DNA of 17,732 nucleotides. Origin: Clostridiales bacterium (GTDB taxonomy: Bacteria > Bacillota > Clostridia > Lachnospirales > Lachnospiraceae). The DNA is taken from positions 1-17,732 of the forward strand of contig JAGZDD010000072.1 of assembly GCA_018369015.1 (NCBI GenBank). Direction: 5' to 3'. Below, in pieces: positions 1-6,088 of the stretch (position 1 is its first letter; each line of letters starts with the position of its first letter). The notes under the pieces were generated by a model. It worked only from the letters and a program-made list of their open reading frames with translations, was not told where the DNA came from and made no database searches. A program made the position numbers and the translations under genes.

Positions 1-121
1 GCTTCATAAAATCAAGGTAACACAGCACATAAATGTGCCTTATTTGCCATTTTCAACTGCTTTTTACCAGACTAAGGAAATGACGATTGTTTAAGTAAAA
101 GCACAGGGGAGGATTTATACG
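1..121. other. Upstream flank of first gene
   Basis: No gene can be supported here. A small inverted repeat (GCACAT / ATGTGC, 25-38) is followed by CTTATTT and could be a weak terminator of an off-window gene. A strong ribosome binding site, GGGGAGGA, lies just before the ATG at 122. No convincing -35/-10 pair is seen, so the downstream genes may be transcribed from outside the window. Confidence 0.4.
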
Positions 122-1123
122 ATGAACAGTCATATTAAATTTGGGGTTTCTTTATATAGTTATCAGGATGAATATTTTAGAAGAACAATGACGCTGGAGG
201 AATGTATTGAATCGGTAGCTGATATGGGAGCGGATGGAATTGAAATTATACCTGAACAAATGATACCCGATTATCAACACATTACAGATGCGTTTCTTGA
301 CAAATGGTTTGGATGGATGGACAAGTATCACACGAAACCAATAGGTATTGATGCTTTTTGTGATGAAAAGGGGCTTTATAAAAAGCAGGGGCGGGAAATG
401 CCTTTTGACGAGACCGTAGCTCTTCACAAAAACTATATTGATGTTTGTCATAAATTGGGCGCTTACTTTATAAGAACAATGAGTACAGATGAAAAATTAT
501 TAAGAGAAACTGTTCCCTATGCCGAAGAAAAGGGGGTAACGCTGGGCTTAGAGGTTCATGCTCCTGGACATATAAAAGATGAACGGGTACAAAATTGGCT
601 CAACATAAAGGAAAAACTGGGAACAAAGAATATGGGGCTGATTCCAGATTTTGGAATTTGGGAAACCAGGCCGACCCCGGTAATTATGGAGCAATGTATT
701 CGTGACGGCTGCTCCAGGGAATATGTAGAGCTGGCAGAGGAAAAGAAAGCTCTGGGCTGGACATGGGAGCAGATGCAGGATTATTTGAAGGGTAAAGGGG
801 CAAATCCCGGGGAAACAGACGGGGTATGGCGTGTATTTAATGTTTCTTATGATAACCCGGAAGACCTGAGATTGATTATGCCTCATATTATAAGTATTCA
901 TGGAAAATTCTGGGAAATGAAGGATAACATGAAGGAAGCCAGCATTGATTATGAAAACCCTCTCAGGGTGCTCTTAGAGGAAGGGTACAGCGGCTATATT
1001 TGTTCTGAATATGAAGGCGGGCGTCACATTCAGGATGTGGAAACTGTTCGTGGTGTGGAGCAGGTAAGACGGCACCATGCAATGATGCGTAATCTGATTG
1101 AAAAAATTGTAAAGGAGTGTTAA
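122..1123 (+). CDS. Sugar phosphate isomerase/epimerase-like TIM-barrel protein
   Basis: A 333-residue protein of the xylose-isomerase-like TIM barrel superfamily (AP endonuclease family 2 fold). The four expected metal ligands are recognisable: Glu144 (LGLEVHAPGH), Asp176 (LIPDFGIW), His260 (SIHGKFWEM) and Glu296 (CSEYEGG). The N-terminus has the usual first strand (FGVSLYSY) and a second strand DGIEI at 39-43. Proteins of this type isomerise or epimerise sugars, sugar phosphates or inositol derivatives in the cytoplasm; the actual substrate cannot be read from sequence. The start at 122 is fixed by GGGGAGGA 6-13 bases upstream. It lies 61 bases before a solute-binding lipoprotein gene on the same strand with no terminator between, so the two probably share an operon for uptake and catabolism of one carbohydrate. 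Confidence 0.85.
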   Translation: MNSHIKFGVSLYSYQDEYFRRTMTLEECIESVADMGADGIEIIPEQMIPDYQHITDAFLDKWFGWMDKYHTKPIGIDAFCDEKGLYKKQGREMPFDETVALHKNYIDVCHKLGAYFIRTMSTDEKLLRETVPYAEEKGVTLGLEVHAPGHIKDERVQNWLNIKEKLGTKNMGLIPDFGIWETRPTPVIMEQCIRDGCSREYVELAEEKKALGWTWEQMQDYLKGKGANPGETDGVWRVFNVSYDNPEDLRLIMPHIISIHGKFWEMKDNMKEASIDYENPLRVLLEEGYSGYICSEYEGGRHIQDVETVRGVEQVRRHHAMMRNLIEKIVKEC

Positions 1124-1184
1124 ACCAGAGGGGTTTAAACCGTTGTCGTTGTTTTAGGGATAAATGTATTGGGGAGGAGAACAC

Positions 1185-2771
1185 ATGAAAAAAACAGTTG
1201 CGTTAGTATTAACATCTGCGATGGTTATGGGATTAATCGCAGGTTGCCAAAGCTCTGAAAATAACGAATCACAAGGGGCAAAAGATAATGGAACATCAAG
1301 CTCGCCGGCGGCTTCGGAAGCTGATTCTTCTGGAACGGATGAGGCGTCAAATGAGGATATGGCTGAGATTATTCTGTCCATGTTTGCGATGGGAGAGATT
1401 CCAAAAGATGTCCAGCTTGTTGAGGATGGAATTAATAAGATTACAGAGCCAGAGATTAATGTTCATGTTACATTAGACGTACTGGAATCCGGAAACTATG
1501 CCCAGCAGGTCAGTCTTAGAATGTCGGGCCAGGAGAAAATGGATATTATGCTGACCAATCCGTCGGGAGCGGTTTCGTTTGCAAATATGTTCGCTGCAAA
1601 TCAGCTTACACCGCTTGGTGATCTTATGGAAGAGTATGGTCAGGATATTTTGGCAACATTGGGAGAACTGGCAAATTCTATGAAGGTTGGCGGCGATATA
1701 TATGGTCTTCCAAGAAATGCGAGTATGGTTTCTAGTGATTACATATGTATGCGGACAGATATTTTGGAAGAGCTTGGGCTTTTGGAGAAAGCACAAAATA
1801 TGACTTCCTTTACAGAGTTTGAGGAAATTTTGGCGGCTGTTAAAGAAAACTATGATCTTGCACCTATTGTAGCTTCATCTGGCGGCACGGTACTCTCGGT
1901 GGCCGGGGTGGCTATGAAGGATAAGTTTGAGGACTGTACCTCTGTGGATGTATTGAACGATACAATGAAAATATTATCTGTGGAACCTGGAACAACGACA
2001 GTGAAAAATTTCTTTGCTACAGATGATTATGCTGAAATGGCAGAGCGGGTAAGAGGCTGGTATGAAAAAGGCTATGTTTATAAAGATTCTACGACAACAA
2101 CAGATAATGCTGAAAGTATAGTTAAACAAAACGGGGCCTTTTCATGGATCTCAACAAGTGAGATTGGTGTAGAGGCTGCCAAAAGAGATGCAACAGGGTA
2201 TGATATTACATGCGTAAAAATTGACACACATATTATCGGAACATCAAACTGTACAAAATTTGCCTGGGTAGTTCCAATTACCTCGGATGAACCGGAAGCG
2301 GCAATGAAGGTGTTAAATTTGATGTATAAGGACGGCCGTATCAGCACACTGCTTGCCTGGGGAGTGGAGGGAACACATTATGTCCTTGACGATGAGGGAG
2401 TTGCCCATTATCCAGAGGGAGTAACGGCAGAAAACTGCGGGTACCATACAGTAGATTTCCTTGTTCCAAATCAATTGGAGGTTCCTGTGTGGGAAGGTGC
2501 TGAGCCGGACTTAAGAGAACAAGCGAAGGCAGAAATGGAAACAGCTCCGATTTCTCAATTTCTTGGTTTTACAATGGATTCTACCCAGGTTAGCAATGAG
2601 GTATCGGCTCTTTTAAACTGTCTGGACGAATATATGCCGATGATTGAGAGCGGTGTTGGGTCGGAAGCAGATCTTGCACAATTTCTTGAAAAATTAAATT
2701 CGAGCGGCGTTGACAAATATGTATCTGAAGCACAAAAGCAGCTTGATGAATGGCTACAACAACAGAAATAA
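1185..2771 (+). CDS. ABC transporter extracellular solute-binding lipoprotein
   Basis: A 528-residue lipoprotein. The first 21 residues form a lipoprotein signal peptide: basic MKK, a hydrophobic core, and lipobox LIAGC with Cys21 as the lipidated residue. A Ser/Asn/Glu-rich low-complexity linker follows, then a bacterial type 1 solute-binding fold. The C-terminal part (from about residue 350, AWVVPITSDEPEAAMKVLN onward) resembles the LipO/YtcQ-like group carrying a DUF3502-type C-terminal region. Members capture oligosaccharides or related ligands outside the membrane and pass them to an ABC permease; no permease or ATPase is present here, so they must lie upstream or elsewhere. ATG 1185 is chosen because GGGGAGGAG lies right before it and the signal peptide begins there; an in-frame ATG at 1164 would precede the binding site. 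A clear terminator follows. Confidence 0.88.
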   Translation: MKKTVALVLTSAMVMGLIAGCQSSENNESQGAKDNGTSSSPAASEADSSGTDEASNEDMAEIILSMFAMGEIPKDVQLVEDGINKITEPEINVHVTLDVLESGNYAQQVSLRMSGQEKMDIMLTNPSGAVSFANMFAANQLTPLGDLMEEYGQDILATLGELANSMKVGGDIYGLPRNASMVSSDYICMRTDILEELGLLEKAQNMTSFTEFEEILAAVKENYDLAPIVASSGGTVLSVAGVAMKDKFEDCTSVDVLNDTMKILSVEPGTTTVKNFFATDDYAEMAERVRGWYEKGYVYKDSTTTTDNAESIVKQNGAFSWISTSEIGVEAAKRDATGYDITCVKIDTHIIGTSNCTKFAWVVPITSDEPEAAMKVLNLMYKDGRISTLLAWGVEGTHYVLDDEGVAHYPEGVTAENCGYHTVDFLVPNQLEVPVWEGAEPDLREQAKAEMETAPISQFLGFTMDSTQVSNEVSALLNCLDEYMPMIESGVGSEADLAQFLEKLNSSGVDKYVSEAQKQLDEWLQQQK

Positions 2772-2842
2772 ACGGCAGGCTTATATGTGGGGAAAGTACG
2801 ATTATTTAAGTTAAAAAACACGGCATGAAAACTTTTTGTTAT

Positions 2843-2875
2843 AAAGGCTCCGAGGGGTTTCGGAGCCTTTTTCTT
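2843..2875 (+). terminator. Intrinsic terminator after the solute-binding protein gene
   Basis: The arms AAAGGCTCCGA (2843-2853) and TCGGAGCCTTT (2860-2870) pair perfectly around a 6-base loop, and the stem runs into TTTTTCTTTT. It lies 72 bases after the stop codon at 2771 and closes the first operon. Confidence 0.92.
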
Positions 2876-2997
2876 TTGTAGTTTTTCTTTTTATCTTTTG
2901 TATTTATGAATCCATTATATACCGCAAGTTTCTCAATTTCAACTAATATCGGTCGTCATATTTCGACAATTGTAACAGTTCGTTATTGTCCAAACCA

Positions 2998-3023
2998 GCC
3001 TCAAACACTCTGCTGTTTGAGGC
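2998..3023. repeat. Perfect 10-bp inverted repeat
   Basis: GCCTCAAACA (2998-3007) and TGTTTGAGGC (3014-3023) are exact reverse complements around CTCTGC. There is no T-run on the + strand and no neighbouring coding end, so a terminator role is uncertain. Confidence 0.6.
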
Positions 3024-3047
3024 ATAAGAATGTGATTCAGGGGCTTG

Positions 3048-3061
3048 CGGAAACGTTTCCA
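3048..3061. promoter_or_regulatory. cre-like / LacI-family operator candidate
   Basis: CGGAAACGTTTCCA contains the 12-bp perfect palindrome GGAAACGTTTCC. It matches the catabolite-responsive-element pattern TGNAANCGNTNNCA at every fixed position except the first T. The LacI/CcpA family favours such a central CG. No promoter is clear next to it, so its target gene is unknown. Confidence 0.4.
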
Positions 3062-3178
3062 ACAATTTTATCCATTGTTCAATTTTTGGTTTTTAATAGC
3101 AACAGGCTTGACACATGGCAGTTTTATTGCTAATCTCAGTACAGATTGATGGACGCGCAGCCCCATAGCGGCTTGTCA

Positions 3179-3232
3179 GCAAATGCCCGCGCATCCGGAC
3201 AAGAAGGTTTGTCCGTCTGTGCGTCCATTTGC
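3179..3232. repeat. Long imperfect hairpin in non-coding DNA
   Basis: A 24-base left arm (3179-3202) and a 24-base right arm (3209-3232) are complementary at 19 of 24 positions around loop GAAGGT. A competing pairing exists between ATGGACGCGCAG (3149-3160) and CTGTGCGTCCAT (3217-3228). It sits directly left of the GC-rich dispersed repeat and may be part of it. Confidence 0.6.
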
Positions 3233-3237
3233 CGGAA

Positions 3238-3462
3238 CTTTCATAGTAAACTTTCATGCCGCGCTGCGCGCAGCTCCACCACAGATGAAAGCCAGATGGC
3301 TCCATGCCTGCGGCACTCCGCCATCTGTCGCCAGTATTCGCGCTTTACGTTCTACCTTCGGCATAACCCGCGCTCATACTGTCTTGCCCGTCCGATGTCT
3401 GTGAGGCATTGCGTGCAAGTACGCCCTGCCCCACAGCCGCCGTCCGGGGCTTTCATAGTAAA
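3238..3462. repeat. GC-rich dispersed repeat, copy 1, flanked by direct repeats
   Basis: An ~80-bp core (3258-3337) aligns without gaps to 17559-17638 in the same orientation. The best block is ATGAAAGCCAGATGG followed by TGCCTGCGGCACTCC and CCATCTG. The unit is bracketed by identical 13-bp direct repeats CTTTCATAGTAAA at 3238-3250 and 3450-3462, which could be unit boundaries or duplicated target sites. GC content is well above the flanking AT-rich DNA. No transposase is present, so any mobility would depend on enzymes supplied elsewhere. Confidence 0.75.
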
Positions 3463-3484
3463 TTGTAAATGATTGTTTATTTTT

Positions 3485-3518
3485 TTGAAAGATATTAGAA
3501 ACGTTTCTGTATTATAAT
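3485..3518 (+). promoter_or_regulatory. Possible promoter with an internal operator palindrome
   Basis: The 12-bp palindrome AGAAACGTTTCT (3497-3508) lies between TTGAAA (3485-3490) and a -10-like TATTATAAT stretch (TATTAT 3510-3515, TATAAT 3513-3518). Spacing is 19 or 22 bases, longer than ideal. A LacI-type repressor bound there would block this promoter. The next gene downstream is the L,D-transpeptidase at 3650. Confidence 0.4.
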
Positions 3519-3555
3519 TAAAACGTGCTGGAAGCAAATTTTTTTGTTCCTTAGT

Positions 3556-3595
3556 AAGTTCAGGATTGCTCTGTGCTGCGCACTTTCGCAATCCT
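3556..3595. repeat. Hairpin containing a 20-bp sequence repeated at 11206
   Basis: AAGTTCAGGATTGCTCTGTG (3556-3575) recurs with one mismatch at 11206-11225. Here AGGATTGC (3562-3569) pairs with GCAATCCT (3588-3595), with a small inner GTGC/GCAC stem. It lies in the 5' untranslated region of the L,D-transpeptidase gene. Confidence 0.6.
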
Positions 3596-3649
3596 ATCAT
3601 TGAAGTATTTATACTTTTGAGGGAATCAAATGATAACGGGGATACATGG

Positions 3650-5053
3650 ATGAAGAGAAAAAAAGCTGTTAGAAATATTTTATTATTTGCAGTTGTGCCG
3701 CTGGCATTAATTGCTCTGATTTACTTATTTGTGTCGCTTTATTATACAAACCGGTTTTATAATGGAACATGGATTAATGGTGTAAATTTTTCTAATAAAA
3801 CCGTTGAAGAGGCTAAGGAAAGCCTGAAAGAATATAAAGAATCCTACATACTGCGCATTATTGAGCCTAATGGCGACCAGGAGGTTATTAAAGGCTCTGA
3901 TATTGATTATGCGGCTACTTTTGATAAGGTGGATGAGATTAAGCAGGCGCAGGGAATATGGCGTTGGATCCTGGCATTTGCCGATGTGAATTTTTATACC
4001 GTAGAAAGCTCGGTTTCTTATAGTGAAGAAAAGCTCGAAGAGGCTGTTAAAGCCTTAAATTGTGTCAGCGGCACGGATGTAAAGCCTCCAGTGGACGCTT
4101 ATGTGGAATTTACAGATGAGGGTGTGAAGCTTGTGCCTGAGGTTGTGGGAACTCAGGTAGATGAGGAAAAACTGCTCCCGGCTGTCAGGGAGGCTTTAGA
4201 TGTGGGAAACACCCGGATGGTTATGGACGATTCTTGTTATGTGGCTCCAAAGGTGACGACTCAGTCCCGCGAGATTAGAGAGATTATGGCGCCTGTGGAA
4301 AAAATACAGGGTGCTACAATTACTTACACGATTGGAGAGGCTACAGAGGTACTTGACAGCAGTACGACAAATAGCTGGATTTGCCAGGATGAAAATGGCA
4401 CGGTGACTGTGGATAGTGAAAAAGTCACCGCTTATGTGGAAGGGCTTGCCAGTCAATACGATACACTTGGAGGCTCCCGCCAATTTGTAGCAACAGGCGG
4501 GAATACAGTTACTGTACCTGGCGGAAATTACGGCTGGAAAATCGATGTGGCAGCCGAAGCTGACGAGCTGGCACAGCTTTTAATTAATGGCGAGAGCCAG
4601 ACAAGGGAGCCGATATATAGTGCGACGGCTGCGCGGCATGGAGGAAATGAAATTGGCAATACATATATTGAGATCAGTATTGACCAGCAGCATATGTGGT
4701 TTTATAAGGACGGCGCTCTTTATGCAGATACCAATATTGTCACAGGAACTGTTAATCAGGGATATGATACGCCAAGAGGCTCTTTTAAGGTTCTTAACCG
4801 CTACAGAAATATTACTTTGGAGGGAACTGAAAAAGACGGAAGTAAGTACAGCTCTCCCGTAGATTATTGGATTGGGTTTTATAGGAGCGGCTATGGCATC
4901 CATGACGCAAGCTGGCGCGGTGATAACCAGGCAAATTACGGAGGTAGCATTTATATTTCCAATGGTTCCCATGGCTGCGTAAATACGCCCTATTCTAAAG
5001 TAAAGCAAATTTTTGATGCAGTTACGGTGAATACACCGGTACTTGTTTATTAA
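3650..5053 (+). CDS. Membrane-anchored L,D-transpeptidase (YkuD domain)
   Basis: A 467-residue protein that forms 3-3 or related cross-links in peptidoglycan, or attaches proteins to it, acting outside the membrane. Basic residues MKRKK are followed by one transmembrane segment at about 9-31, then an extracellular region that resembles the putative peptidoglycan-binding repeats common in Clostridia (about 40-330). The YkuD catalytic domain occupies about 340-467. Its active-site motif is complete: His418 (GIHDASWR) and His441-Gly-Cys443 in GSHGCVNTP, with Cys443 the nucleophile. ATG 3650 is chosen because the anchor starts there; the upstream in-frame ATG at 3566 would add residues encoded by the hairpin repeat. 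The ribosome binding site is weak (GGGGA). It is monocistronic, with non-coding DNA on both sides. Confidence 0.9.
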   Translation: MKRKKAVRNILLFAVVPLALIALIYLFVSLYYTNRFYNGTWINGVNFSNKTVEEAKESLKEYKESYILRIIEPNGDQEVIKGSDIDYAATFDKVDEIKQAQGIWRWILAFADVNFYTVESSVSYSEEKLEEAVKALNCVSGTDVKPPVDAYVEFTDEGVKLVPEVVGTQVDEEKLLPAVREALDVGNTRMVMDDSCYVAPKVTTQSREIREIMAPVEKIQGATITYTIGEATEVLDSSTTNSWICQDENGTVTVDSEKVTAYVEGLASQYDTLGGSRQFVATGGNTVTVPGGNYGWKIDVAAEADELAQLLINGESQTREPIYSATAARHGGNEIGNTYIEISIDQQHMWFYKDGALYADTNIVTGTVNQGYDTPRGSFKVLNRYRNITLEGTEKDGSKYSSPVDYWIGFYRSGYGIHDASWRGDNQANYGGSIYISNGSHGCVNTPYSKVKQIFDAVTVNTPVLVY

Positions 5054-5215
5054 TTGTAACTATTCTGCCATGTCTCCCGGATTCGTGCAGTTATTTCTGC
5101 TGAATCCCCGATTCGGGCTAAGCGCTCTGTCTTGTGATGATAAAATCTTTCTGAAAACTAGTTTGCAGAAAGATTTTATCATCCTCAGCCGCATAGCTGA
5201 ATAGTTATTATTAAT
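5049..5215. repeat. MITE-like palindromic element directly after the L,D-transpeptidase stop codon
   Basis: Terminal inverted repeats of 20 bp (5049-5068 and 5196-5215) share the pattern ATTAATnnTAACTATTCnGC, with three mismatches. The left arm overlaps the stop codon at 5051-5053. The interior holds a GC-rich block that includes GCTGAATCCCCGATTCGGG (5099-5117; the match to 15454-15477 runs to 5122) and a long hairpin (5136-5183) just before the right arm. The element at 7403-7586 has the same layout. It resembles a non-autonomous miniature transposable element; no transposase or clear target duplication is visible. Confidence 0.65.
5136..5183. repeat. Perfect 18-bp inverted repeat inside the element
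   Basis: GATGATAAAATCTTTCTG (5136-5153) and CAGAAAGATTTTATCATC (5166-5183) are exact reverse complements around a 12-base loop containing AAACTAGTTT. It could end transcription of the L,D-transpeptidase gene, although the T-run is inside the arm rather than after it. Confidence 0.75.
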
Positions 5216-5231
5216 TAGGATTTATATTCTA

Positions 5232-5292
5232 AAAGGGGTTGTGCGAATCCTCATAAAGCTATAAAATATAGCAAAGGGGCGCACAGCCCTTT
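5232..5292 (+). promoter_or_regulatory. Two-level stem-loop upstream of the GDSL hydrolase
   Basis: An outer stem pairs AAAGGGGTTGTGCG (5232-5245) with CGCACAGCCCTTT (5280-5292), 13 pairs with one G-U and one bulged G. An inner hairpin pairs GCTATA (5258-5263) with TATAGC (5267-5272). ACTTTGTTTTT follows the outer stem, so it could be an intrinsic terminator or attenuator. Its role is inferred only. Confidence 0.45.
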
Positions 5293-5336
5293 AACTTTGT
5301 TTTTCAGCTGCAGGAGGTTTTTATGTAAACTCCACA

Positions 5337-5385
5337 AGGGGATACCTGATGCCGTGAAATACACGGCAAACAGAGGAAAGGAGAA
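5337..5385 (+). promoter_or_regulatory. Conserved 5' leader element, copy A
   Basis: This 49-base stretch just before the GDSL hydrolase start matches 9765-9814 before the YitT gene at 45 of 50 aligned positions (four substitutions, one gap). It contains CCTGAT, a GCCGTG (5351-5356) / CACGGC (5362-5367) hairpin with a 5-base loop, ACAG, and the ribosome binding site AAAGGAGAA. An additional stem, GGAGGTTT with AAACTCC (about 5312-5333), precedes it only in this copy. I do not recognise a known riboswitch class. The inclusion of the ribosome binding site suggests translational control. Confidence 0.55.
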
Positions 5386-5392
5386 GGTAATT

Positions 5393-6022
5393 ATGACAAA
5401 GAAAATTGTCTGTCTCGGGGATAGTATTACTTATGGGTATGGGGCCTATCCTGAGGATGCATGGCCGGCTCGGACGGGAGCGCTGACCGGACTTTCTCTT
5501 ATGAACTGCGGGGTAAATGGAGATACTGCTGCGGGGATGTTATGGCGCTTTTATGAGGATGTTGTTGAAAAACAGCCGGATATTTGTATCATTATGGCAG
5601 GGGCCAATGATCTTTTAAATGGGCGTTCGCCGGAGGAAACGGCAGATACCGTTAAAGCAATTACAGAAAAAGCAAAGAGGTATGGAATTGTGCCCGCGGT
5701 CGCTACTCCAGTGAATATTGATAGAAAAAAGCTTTATAAGGGCTGGCCGTCGGCCAGGGGGCCAAAGGACACTGAAAAAATGTTCTCTATTCTGGCACAA
5801 AAGCTCAGGGCTTTTGACAAAGATGGCATAAGAGTTATGGATGTTCAGACAGAATATAGGAAGCGAATGGAAAAATGCCGTCCATATGGCCCATGGTACC
5901 AGGACGGCGTACATCCTACAAGGGAGGGCTATCATATTCTTGGCGAAATATTTGCTGGTTTTATCCAGGCTTATGGGTGGTGCGGCCACCGCTGCGCCGA
6001 TATGTTCCGCCTTACAGAATGA
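5393..6022 (+). CDS. SGNH/GDSL-family hydrolase
   Basis: A 209-residue serine esterase-like protein with all SGNH blocks: block I GDSITYGYG with nucleophile Ser11, block II glycine near NCGVNGDTAAG (Gly43), block III GAND with Asn72, and block V DGVHPTREGY with Asp171 and His174. The family hydrolyses acyl esters of lipids, sugars or other small molecules, as in TesA-like lysophospholipases or carbohydrate esterases; the substrate cannot be set from sequence. There is no signal peptide, so it is probably cytoplasmic. ATG 5393 is chosen because AAAGGAGAA lies 7 bases upstream and the first strand (KKIVCLGDS) begins at once; an upstream in-frame ATG at 5297 has no support. It is 66 bases from the pyrimidine-nucleoside phosphorylase gene downstream on the same strand, so cotranscription is likely. 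Confidence 0.88.
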   Translation: MTKKIVCLGDSITYGYGAYPEDAWPARTGALTGLSLMNCGVNGDTAAGMLWRFYEDVVEKQPDICIIMAGANDLLNGRSPEETADTVKAITEKAKRYGIVPAVATPVNIDRKKLYKGWPSARGPKDTEKMFSILAQKLRAFDKDGIRVMDVQTEYRKRMEKCRPYGPWYQDGVHPTREGYHILGEIFAGFIQAYGWCGHRCADMFRLTE

Positions 6023-6088
6023 CAATTTGTACTGCGTATATAGCCCGTTTTTTTGGAAGACCTTATATGAGTGATGGGAGGTTTAGAA

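Larger units (their letters stand above)
2876..3649. other. 774-bp non-coding region with operators and repeats
   Basis: No credible gene is seen: open frames here lack ribosome binding sites and run through repeat DNA. From left to right it holds an AT-rich stretch, a hairpin (2998-3023), a cre-like palindrome (3048-3061), a long imperfect hairpin (3179-3232), a GC-rich dispersed repeat (core 3258-3337) bounded by 13-bp direct repeats, a second AAACGTTT palindrome (3497-3508), and a further hairpin (3562-3595) just upstream of the L,D-transpeptidase gene. Confidence 0.75.

Noticed and set aside
2906..3472. Small plus-strand open frames in the long non-coding region
   Set aside because: No ribosome binding sites, odd amino acid composition, and overlap with hairpins and the dispersed repeat.
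4196..5008. Minus-strand open frames inside the L,D-transpeptidase gene
   Set aside because: Shadows of a well-supported coding region; no domain similarity.
5337..5385. Thiamine pyrophosphate riboswitch
   Set aside because: CCTGATGCCG looks superficially like the CCTGAT part of that riboswitch, but the CTGAGA half and the remaining conserved bases are missing and the downstream genes are unrelated to thiamine.
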